Assembly: GCA_030689795.1 (NCBI GenBank)
Contig: JAUYEO010000010.1
Location: 1-20,658 of the forward strand
Origin: Desulfobacterales bacterium
GTDB taxonomy: Bacteria > Desulfobacterota > Desulfobacteria > Desulfobacterales > RPRI01
Length of the DNA: 20,658 nt
Direction of reading: 5' to 3'
Shown here: positions 8,197 to 13,776 of the stretch, in pieces
How positions within the stretch are numbered: the stretch's first letter is position 1
Layout of the letters: each line of letters opens with the position of its first letter
Notes under the pieces: generated by a model
Seen by the model: only the letters and a program-made list of their open reading frames with translations
The model's database searches: none
Told to the model about the DNA's origin: nothing
Program-made: the position numbers and the translations under genes

Positions 8197-8535
8197 CTAT
8201 TTTGCATGACAGCCCTTGCAGGTAACAGGGCCGGATTTTAAACCTGCATTGACTTTTTCCCGGTGGCACTTCTGGCACTGGTTCATGACTTTTTTCTTTT
8301 CGAGCTTCCCTTCGTCTTTCAGCTTCTGGACTATCCCTGCTGTCTGAGGGAAAAGGTTATGGCACAGGTTGCAGTCGCCCAGAATATTTTGATGGACATG
8401 ATGCCTTACCGAAACACTTCCTGTTGTGCCGCCCGGAATTACAATCTCCTTTGCCCCTTTGTTCTGCGCCCAAAGAAGAGTTGAAACAAGAAGAAAGCCT
8501 GCCATTAATATAACAACTTTTGTTCGCCTTTTCAT
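8197..8535 (-). CDS. Triheme cytochrome c7/c3-like periplasmic protein
   Basis: 112 residues with an N-terminal signal peptide (charged MKRR, hydrophobic 7-22, cleavage near AQ). The mature part carries three CXXCH motifs: C55-H59, C87-H91 and C106-H110. Histidines 45, 46 and 48 are candidate axial ligands, as expected for class III (bis-His) cytochromes. It would shuttle electrons in the periplasm. The gene lies directly after the cydA/cydB remnant and upstream of the flavodoxin/ArsC gene in the same direction. The octaheme CydA-like protein encoded further along the cluster is a possible partner by inference. The ATG at 8535 is preceded by AAGGAA. Confidence 0.9.
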   Translation of the reverse strand: MKRRTKVVILMAGFLLVSTLLWAQNKGAKEIVIPGGTTGSVSVRHHVHQNILGDCNLCHNLFPQTAGIVQKLKDEGKLEKKKVMNQCQKCHREKVNAGLKSGPVTCKGCHAK

Positions 8536-8554
8536 AATCGGGTTCCTTTATGAA

Positions 8555-8845
8555 CTAGTATGATTCTTCATAAGCAAGATCTTCTTTTGTAACTTTTCCC
8601 CTGAAAAGATAATAAGCCCATGACTGGTAGGCAATAACGGCAGGAATGAAAATAATGACTACAACCAGCATGATCTTTAAAGTAAGAGGACTGGATGAGG
8701 CATTATATGCAGTAAGGCTGAAATCGGGGCTGATGCCTGATGGAATAATATTGGGATATAATCCTATTATGCCGAAAAAAACAGATCCGGCATGGAATAT
8801 GGTCGCCGTTGCAAACTGCAGGCGTGACAGCATGACTACATCCAC
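8555..8845 (-). pseudogene. CydA-CydB deletion fusion (remnant of cytochrome bd oxidase genes)
   Basis: A 96-codon open frame whose first 18 residues (GTG-VVMLSRLQFATATIFH with Asp second) are the canonical CydA N-terminus, up to the heme d His. The remaining 75 or so match the CydB C-terminus: GLYPNIIPSG, TAYNASSSPLTLKIM, and a final helix ending YQSWAYYLFRGKV. The joint is near residues 18-21 (about 8785-8795). About 2 kb of cydA plus cydB must be missing between the ends, yet the reading frame is preserved. The GTG start sits 5 bp after a perfect AGGAGG, so a small two-helix protein may still be made. It cannot hold the hemes of an oxidase. Either a genuine in-frame deletion or an assembly collapse explains it. 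Confidence 0.85.
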
Positions 8846-8903
8846 GAACGCCTCCTGATATGCCGATTTTTAGTAAGTTAGAAACTATTTTCTGCGTTTT
8901 CCT

Positions 8904-8984
8904 ACCCCTCAAGGGGGTACTGAAAAGAGCACCCCTCAAGGGGGTACTGAAAAGAGCACCCCTCAAGGGGGTACTGAAAAGAGT
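8904..8984. repeat. Three tandem 27 bp units with internal hairpin
   Basis: Three head-to-tail copies (8904-8930, 8931-8957, 8958-8984), identical except for the last base. Each contains ACCCCTCAAGGGGGT, a small stem-loop, followed by ACTGAAAAGAG. They lie 58 bp upstream of the GTG of the cydA/cydB remnant and 14 bp past the stop of the zinc-ribbon gene. No spacers exist between units, so this is not a CRISPR. They could be a regulatory array or slippage product. Open frames crossing the units are repeat artefacts. Confidence 0.9.
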
Positions 8985-8998
8985 CCCGTTTATCGGGG

Positions 8999-9184
8999 TT
9001 AGGCTTTACCCTCAAGTGTGCATTGTGTAAAATCGATATCTTTGCCGCATGAGTTACATTTATGCTTTTTATTAAACTCATCGGAAAATATTTCGACCTT
9101 TTTCCCGCATGAAGGACATTTGCACATAAAAGACTCAAGGTGTTTGAATTCCTGATATCCCGGGCAATGCTGGGGTGTAGGCAT
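8999..9184 (-). CDS. Small zinc-ribbon protein
   Basis: 61 residues with two CXXC knuckles, CPSC (C23/C26) and CNSC (C43/C46), plus Cys7, Cys21 and Cys55. The spacing suggests one zinc or iron site in a ribbon fold. A strong GGAGGAG ribosome site precedes the ATG at 9184, which supports real translation. It sits between the rubredoxin-like gene and the cydA/cydB remnant in the oxidative-stress cluster. No catalytic domain is visible. Function is unknown; a metal-binding or protein-contact role is all that can be said. Confidence 0.75.
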   Translation of the reverse strand: MPTPQHCPGYQEFKHLESFMCKCPSCGKKVEIFSDEFNKKHKCNSCGKDIDFTQCTLEGKA

Positions 9185-9277
9185 AGTCTCCTCCGTAAAT
9201 TAAATGGTTAAAATTCTTAAAGACCGAGTTTTTTCGCTATTTCACGGCCATAATCCTGCGCCATCTTTATTCCGCGC

Positions 9278-9433
9278 TTATTTTATCCTGGGATCAACGC
9301 CCTCAACTTTGCAGTCCGGGGTATAGCACGTGTTATCGATAAACTCACACTTTTCTTTGCATGACGGGCATTGATTGGGCGGTGCATCGGCTTCAAGAGT
9401 GTACCCGCAATTCTGACATTTCCAGCTTGACAT
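9278..9433 (-). CDS. Rubredoxin-like domain protein, possibly C-terminally shortened
   Basis: 51 residues starting at the ATG at 9433, which follows an AGGGGGTGAT ribosome site; a longer upstream frame overlaps desulfoferrodoxin and is rejected. The rubredoxin-like knuckles are CQNCGY (C6/C9) and CPSC (C22/C25), with Cys29, Cys36 and Cys41 further on (TCYTPDC), more like the C-terminal domain of rubrerythrin than true rubredoxin. It directly follows desulfoferrodoxin by 13 bp, so it may serve superoxide or peroxide reduction. Just past the TAA, in another frame, lies MAQDYGREIAKKLGL and a stop, which looks like a lost C-terminal tail (see findings). Confidence 0.8.
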   Translation of the reverse strand: MSSWKCQNCGYTLEADAPPNQCPSCKEKCEFIDNTCYTPDCKVEGVDPRIK

Positions 9434-9446
9434 AATATCACCCCCT

Positions 9447-9821
9447 TTATGCTTTCCACAGGCCATGAATGTTGCAGTATTCACGGGCGGCAACTTCTTT
9501 GGCATCTATTGCGAAAAAGGCTTCAGGAGCCTGCCCCGGATTCAGGAACTGACGGTAGACTTTGCCGTCTGCTATGATATCGATCCACTCGATAAAATGT
9601 TTTTCTTCCATTGGATGGGCAACGCTTCCGACTTTGACTTTTATGCCCCCCGATGTTTTTTCTATAACCGGAACATGTTTTTCTTTTGAAGCATCAACGG
9701 TGTTTTCAACCATAAGCTTCATGGGCTTTCCGCAGCAAACAAGCTGGCCGATACTCCCGTGCAAAACCTCCACGATATTCCCGCAAACTTCACATTTGTA
9801 AACTTCAAGTCTTTTTGCCAT
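9447..9821 (-). CDS. dfx: Desulfoferrodoxin (two-iron superoxide reductase)
   Basis: 124 residues, the normal length. The N-terminal desulforedoxin-like domain has Cys10, Cys13, Cys29 and Cys30 for the Fe(SCys)4 centre I. The C-terminal domain has the catalytic centre II: E47-K48-H49, H69, H75, C116 and H119. It reduces superoxide to hydrogen peroxide in the cytoplasm without forming O2, with electrons from rubredoxin. All ligands are present. The ATG at 9821 follows AAGGAG. It is the first intact gene of the leftward cluster, just downstream of the rubrerythrin remnant. Regulation by the nearby PerR-type repressor would be typical but is not shown. Confidence 0.97.
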   Translation of the reverse strand: MAKRLEVYKCEVCGNIVEVLHGSIGQLVCCGKPMKLMVENTVDASKEKHVPVIEKTSGGIKVKVGSVAHPMEEKHFIEWIDIIADGKVYRQFLNPGQAPEAFFAIDAKEVAAREYCNIHGLWKA

Positions 9822-9895
9822 GTTAACTCCTTTCCTGATAGAAATAAAATTGTTGTTCGGGTGTATTTTTGGATTGTGTTTAAGCTGCTTTAAAA

Positions 9896-10096
9896 TTAAT
9901 AATTTTCACCAAGCAGTTCAAAATGCGCTTCTGGATGAGCGCATGCCGGGCATAAATCAGGAGCTTCATTTCCTTCATGAAGATAACCGCAGTTCCGGCA
10001 ACGCCAAACCTTTGATTTACGCCATTTGTTATCCTTCGTAAAATGATATGAATAAACCGTATTACTGATAATAGTTCCTGTTAATTTCTTTGCAAG
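9896..10096 (-). pseudogene. Rubrerythrin remnant (C-terminal rubredoxin domain only)
   Basis: An open frame of 66 codons without a start codon, closed upstream by a TAG at 10097-10099. It ends with a near-perfect rubrerythrin C-terminus: VWRCRNCGYLHEGNEAP, LCPACAHPEAHFELL and GENY before TAA. The first 25 residues are weakly similar to the linker (GT followed by a charged stretch). The whole N-terminal diiron ferritin-like domain, about 130 residues, is gone. With no ATG, GTG or TTG in frame at a useful place, it is very unlikely to be translated. It lies 75 bp upstream of the desulfoferrodoxin start, so the promoter of that gene may run through it. Confidence 0.85.
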
Positions 10097-10125
10097 CTAT
10101 TTTTTGAAAAAAACGCGCTTTATAA

Positions 10126-10154
10126 AAAATAATTTGGCAAAGGAAACGGTGCAA
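10126..10154 (-). promoter_or_regulatory. Possible sigma-70-type promoter for the leftward cluster
   Basis: On the minus strand TTGCAC (10149-10154) and TATTTT (10126-10131) are 17 bp apart in an AT-rich gap between divergent genes. This is a plausible but weak match, upstream of the rubrerythrin remnant and desulfoferrodoxin. Confidence 0.22.
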
Positions 10155-10254
10155 ATCAAAAAGGTGAAGCTTTATTGGTTAGATAATAAACAGTAGTACT
10201 TTCCGGTTAAAATTAAATTTTCGTAATTTTTCTTTGCTTTATATCATGCAGGTA

Positions 10255-10271
10255 ATTATATTGCAATAAAT
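10255..10271. promoter_or_regulatory. Candidate PerR/Fur-type operator
   Basis: ATTATATTGCAATAAAT contains the perfect palindrome TATTGCAATA with AT-rich flanks, similar in style to PerR boxes centred on TTGCAA. It lies about 110 bp upstream of the diiron protein start and between two divergent oxidative-stress transcription units. A PerR/Fur-type gene lies at 17175-17600. The assignment is by motif resemblance only. Confidence 0.3.
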
Positions 10272-10381
10272 AGGTAGTTTCCAAAATTTGTTTGCGGATG
10301 GACGATAGGTGGTTTAGTAAACAAAATTGTAATTTGGCGATTTGTTACCGCAATCAGGAAAATTATTTAAAGGAGGACATC

Positions 10382-10843
10382 ATGAGCTTCGGATCATTTG
10401 AGGAACTTGTAAACTACGCAATTGAAAAAGAAAAAGAAGCTGCTGCATTTTATGATGAGGTTGCCGGGCAGGAGACATTTTCCGGCTCAAAAGATATGCT
10501 TGCAGATTTTGCCAATGAAGAAAGAAAGCACCAGAAAATGCTCGAAGGCATATTATCTAACAAGGGGAAGCTTTCTGATTACAAGCTTAAATGGATTCCG
10601 GATATGAAGCGGAGTAATTATCTTGTTGAAATGAAATATCAGAAGGGTATGCCTTACAAGGATATATTGGCAATTGCCATGAAGCGTGAAGAAAAGGCCC
10701 TTGAATTTTATAATGATGCAGCCCGCGAAAGCAAGAACAAGGATCATGCCAAGATGTTCAAGGTACTTGCCCAGGAGGAGGCCAAGCATAAGCTCGGGCT
10801 TGAAAAATTATATGATGATTATATGGCAATACAGGGGGATTAA
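10382..10843 (+). CDS. Rubrerythrin-type ferritin-like diiron protein lacking the rubredoxin domain
   Basis: 153 residues from the ATG at 10382, chosen because AAAGGAGG lies 5 bp before it; a longer upstream frame exists but has no such site. Two repeated helix pairs give the diiron ligands: E17 and E103 in ExxAxxFY motifs, and E47/H50 and E133/H136 in EExKH motifs. This is the four-helix ferritin-like fold of the rubrerythrin family, without a C-terminal rubredoxin domain. It likely reduces peroxide or handles iron in the cytoplasm; the electron donor would have to be a separate rubredoxin. It stands alone on the plus strand, divergent from the desulfoferrodoxin cluster, and ends 15 bp from the convergent copA stop. 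Confidence 0.92.
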   Translation: MSFGSFEELVNYAIEKEKEAAAFYDEVAGQETFSGSKDMLADFANEERKHQKMLEGILSNKGKLSDYKLKWIPDMKRSNYLVEMKYQKGMPYKDILAIAMKREEKALEFYNDAARESKNKDHAKMFKVLAQEEAKHKLGLEKLYDDYMAIQGD

Positions 10844-10858
10844 TGCCTTATTCTGTCC

Positions 10859-13306
10859 TTATTCAATCCTTGCGCGCTGAAGACGCAGACTATTCCCGAC
10901 CACTGAAATGCTGCTGAAGGCCATTGCGCCTGCTGCTAGTATCGGGTGAAGCTGACGCAGGAAGCCGGGGAAAAATTCAAACGGCTGCAGGATTCCGGCT
11001 GCAATTGGGATAAGTATTATATTATAAAAAAAAGCCCAGAAGAGATTCTGTTTTATCGTATTCATTGTTGCCCTGCTGAGCTTAATGGCTCTTGACACAC
11101 CAAGCAGATTTCCGCCTGAAAGTATAATATCTGCTGTTTCAATGGCAACATCCGTACCCGTTCCGATTGCTATTCCGATATCCGCCTGTGCAAGAGCGGG
11201 CGCATCGTTTATCCCGTCTCCAACCATTCCGACCTTTTTGTTGTTTCCCTGCAGCTCTTTAACTCTTAAAGATTTTTCGTCGGGTTTTATTTCAGCGAAA
11301 ACATTTGAAATATTAACCGTTGAAGCTATGATCCGAGCTGTCATCAGATTATCGCCTGTTAACATAAATATTTGCAGGCCCTGTTTCTGAAGTTGTCTGA
11401 TCGCCTCAGCAGCTTCCGGTTTAACCTGATCTGCAACAGAGATAAGTCCGTATAAATCCTTTTCCTGCGCAACAACCATTACTGTTTTACCCTCTGACTG
11501 TAGAGAGAGAATTTTTTCTTCAGATTTTTGAATATTTAACCCGAAAGTTTTAAACCACCCCGGTTTCCCTATTATTGTAAACCTGTCCTGAATATATGCC
11601 TGCACTCCGAGGCCGCCAGTTGCCTTAAACCCTTTTAGATCAAACAGGGTAATATCTCTTTGTTTTGCCTCTTCAACAATTGCCTTTCCGATAGGATGTT
11701 CCGATCCTTTTTCAACTGATGCTGCAAATTGAAGAAGCTCATTATCACTATTGCAGAAGGGTGCAAAAGGAATGATATCTATAACGGCAGGTTTTCCGGT
11801 TGTGATAGTTCCGGTCTTATCTAGTACAATTATATCAAGCTTTGATGCCGTCTCGAGAGCTTCGCTGTTTTTAAAAAGAATTCCATTTTCAGCCCCCTTC
11901 CCGGTTCCGGCCATTATTGCCGTAGGTGTTGCAAGTCCGAGGGCGCAGGGACAGGCAATAACAAGCACGGCCACAAACCTTATCATTGCCGGTAAGAAAT
12001 CGCCCCCTGCCCACCACCATATTATAAAGGTTATTAATGCTGTTGCGAGCACAAAAGGGACAAAAACGGATGCAACACGGTCTGCAACGGCCTGTATGGG
12101 CGCCTTGCTTCCCTGCGCTTCCTGCACAAGACGTATTATCTGGGCAAGAGCTGTTTCCTTCCCGACTCGTGTCGCTCTGAATTTCAGCAAACCTTCCACA
12201 TTGATCGTTCCTCCGGTAACCGTACTGCCGTTGTGCTTGTCGACAGGCATCGGTTCGCCGGTCAGCATCGATTCATCGACAGACGAATCGCCCTCGGTCA
12301 CAATACCGTCAACCGGAATTTTTTCTCCAGGCCGCACAATAATCGTGTCCCCTGCTTTAACTATGATCAGCGGAATTATCTTTTCTGCTCCATCTTCGAG
12401 AATTGTTGCGGTTTTTGGTGAAAGCCCCATCAGTTTTCTTATAGCCCCGCCTGTTTTCCCCTTTGTGCGGGATTCGAGCATTTTGCCCAGTTTAATAAGG
12501 GTGATGATTACGGCGGAAGTTTCAAAGTAGACATGTCCGCCGGGAACAGGGAACAAGAGAGTTGCTAACGAGTAGAAGTAGGCAACGGATGATCCCATCG
12601 CGACAAGGACATCCATATTTGCGCTTCTGTTTCTAAGGCTTTTATACCCTCCGACATAATAATCCCATCCTGTGTAGAACTGGACCGGAGTGGCAAGGGC
12701 GAAAAGGAGCCAGTTTACCCATGATTCATGGCTCCACATGCCGGTAAGATGAAAATCTCTTGCCATGCTTAAAAGAAACAGAGGAATTGTAAATAAAAGT
12801 CCTGTAAAAAATTTTCCGGTCTGGTTTTTTATTTCGGCATTGCGGGCTTCAAGCTCAAAATCATGTTCATCCGACGGCATATCCGGAGCTATTGCCCCGT
12901 ATCCGGCCTTTTTTATGGCTGAGATAATATCTTCAACGGAAGATAAGGAAGGAACATACTCAACAGAAATATGTTCAACTGCAAAATTTACGGCAGCACT
13001 CAGTATGCCGGGGACTTTTCTGTTCAGAATTCTTTCTATATTCATTGCGCAGTTTGCGCATGTCATGCCTGTTACCGGAAGCTCGATCTTGCTTGTGATA
13101 ACCCTATAGCCAAGTCCGTTAATTGTATCTGCTATATCCCTTAAAGAAATCGCTCCGGTTTCATATGTAACCGAAGCCTGCTCGGAAGCAAAACTTACCG
13201 AAGCCTCTTTTATGCCTTTTAATTTTTTTAACCCTCTTTCAATGTTTGCGGCACAATTTGCGCAGGTCATCCCGGCAACAGGTATCGAAAGCTTCAGTTC
13301 AGCCAT
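10859..13306 (-). CDS. copA: Copper-translocating P1B-type ATPase
   Basis: 815 residues. Two N-terminal heavy-metal-associated domains each carry GMTCANC (C15/C18 and C83/C86). The membrane part has the CPC copper site (452-454), with YN (761-762) and MAFSS (795-799) in the last helices, the set typical of Cu(I) pumps. Catalytic elements are TGE (349-351), DKTGT with phosphorylated D496, SEHP (536-538) and GDGINDAP (about 696-703). It exports Cu(I) from the cytoplasm. The upstream same-strand gene encodes a CopZ-like chaperone, with about 200 bp of repeat-rich spacer between them. The ATG at 13306 follows AAAGAG. Length and motifs are complete. A silver or other monovalent role is possible but less likely. 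Confidence 0.96.
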   Translation of the reverse strand: MAELKLSIPVAGMTCANCAANIERGLKKLKGIKEASVSFASEQASVTYETGAISLRDIADTINGLGYRVITSKIELPVTGMTCANCAMNIERILNRKVPGILSAAVNFAVEHISVEYVPSLSSVEDIISAIKKAGYGAIAPDMPSDEHDFELEARNAEIKNQTGKFFTGLLFTIPLFLLSMARDFHLTGMWSHESWVNWLLFALATPVQFYTGWDYYVGGYKSLRNRSANMDVLVAMGSSVAYFYSLATLLFPVPGGHVYFETSAVIITLIKLGKMLESRTKGKTGGAIRKLMGLSPKTATILEDGAEKIIPLIIVKAGDTIIVRPGEKIPVDGIVTEGDSSVDESMLTGEPMPVDKHNGSTVTGGTINVEGLLKFRATRVGKETALAQIIRLVQEAQGSKAPIQAVADRVASVFVPFVLATALITFIIWWWAGGDFLPAMIRFVAVLVIACPCALGLATPTAIMAGTGKGAENGILFKNSEALETASKLDIIVLDKTGTITTGKPAVIDIIPFAPFCNSDNELLQFAASVEKGSEHPIGKAIVEEAKQRDITLFDLKGFKATGGLGVQAYIQDRFTIIGKPGWFKTFGLNIQKSEEKILSLQSEGKTVMVVAQEKDLYGLISVADQVKPEAAEAIRQLQKQGLQIFMLTGDNLMTARIIASTVNISNVFAEIKPDEKSLRVKELQGNNKKVGMVGDGINDAPALAQADIGIAIGTGTDVAIETADIILSGGNLLGVSRAIKLSRATMNTIKQNLFWAFFYNIILIPIAAGILQPFEFFPGFLRQLHPILAAGAMAFSSISVVGNSLRLQRARIE

Positions 13307-13377
13307 ACTCTTTCATCCTTTTTTATGGTACATTGCAAAGCGGTAATTAATGACGGGGTAGTAAAAGCCCCCTGACC

Positions 13378-13446
13378 GTCACTCCGGCGGAAGCCGGGGT
13401 CCAGAACATCTTGTATAGACTGGATTCCCACTTTCGCGGGAATGAC
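13378..13446. repeat. REP-like imperfect inverted repeat
   Basis: Two 27 bp arms at 13378-13404 and 13420-13446 are imperfect reverse complements (GTCACTCCGGCGGAAGC... against ...CTTTCGCGGGAATGAC). The consensus GTCATTCCCGCGAAAG is a commonly dispersed bacterial palindrome. It lies between copZ and copA and can fold into a hairpin in the shared transcript. A degenerate copy lies at 16848-16949. Confidence 0.75.
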
Positions 13447-13485
13447 GAACATGAGAAGATCCATACTTTTTCACGTATGTATCAT

Positions 13486-13505
13486 GATGGACTCGTAAAA
13501 AGTCG
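13486..13505 (+). repeat. Single copy of the GTAAAAAGTCG dispersed repeat
   Basis: GATGGACTCGTAAAAAGTCG, differing by one base from the copy at 20521-20540 and closely similar to the ends of the 4697-4846 element. It lies next to the copZ stop codon at 13513. Confidence 0.8.
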
Positions 13506-13512
13506 TCAGGTA

Positions 13513-13716
13513 TTACTGTGCCGGATAGTTGATCTGCTTTAAGGTGTTCAATATGTTATCGAGGGTTGCAGGCGGCTCCCATTCCACGGTTATGCTTTTG
13601 CTTTGGGGATCTCCTTCAATCTTTTTTACGCCTGCAAGTTCCGATAATTCGTTTTTTATAGACATTATGCAGTGGCCACATGATATAGCCGGAATAATGA
13701 AGCTCTTTTTTTCCAT
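13513..13716 (-). CDS. copZ: CopZ-like copper chaperone (single HMA domain)
   Basis: 67 residues forming one heavy-metal-associated beta-alpha-beta-beta-alpha-beta domain. The metal site is SCGHC (C13, C16), with Ile in place of the usual Met before it, as in several HMA chaperones. It would carry Cu(I) in the cytoplasm to the CopA ATPase encoded next on the same strand. The ATG at 13716 follows GGAGGTGA, a strong ribosome site. The gap to the histidine kinase gene upstream is 60 bp, so the kinase, copZ and copA may share a transcript. The metal could differ, but the copA neighbour makes copper most likely. Confidence 0.9.
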   Translation of the reverse strand: MEKKSFIIPAISCGHCIMSIKNELSELAGVKKIEGDPQSKSITVEWEPPATLDNILNTLKQINYPAQ

Positions 13717-13744
13717 ATGTCACCTCCGGGTCAAATGTTCAAAT

Positions 13745-13766
13745 CGAAACAGCGAGCACATTCTCC
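13745..13766 (+). repeat. Second dispersed repeat family, copy 1
   Basis: 22 bp sequence CGAAACAGCGAGCACATTCT plus CC, matching 18 of 22 bases with the reverse-strand copy at 17656-17677. It lies in the 60 bp gap between the kinase stop and the copZ start. Confidence 0.5.
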
Positions 13767-13776
13767 AACAAAAAAA

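Noticed and set aside
8904..8984. Possible CRISPR array
   Set aside because: Units are directly adjacent with no unique spacers and no cas genes in the window.
8703..9138. Two minus-strand open frames crossing the 27 bp tandem units (repeated STPLRGALF-type translation)
   Set aside because: They arise because 27 is a multiple of three; they overlap the zinc-ribbon gene and the cyd remnant in other frames.
9434..9505. N-terminal extension of the rubredoxin-like protein
   Set aside because: The extension overlaps the end of dfx and has no ribosome site, while the ATG at 9433 has a strong one.
4845..10099. Phage or genomic-island borders
   Set aside because: No integrase, tRNA target or attachment repeats were seen; the short repeats look like chromosomal palindromic elements.
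11751..12530. Plus-strand open frame of 259 codons
   Set aside because: It is antisense to the conserved copA ATPase core; low-complexity Ser/Ile/Pro-rich translation, no domain, no ribosome site.
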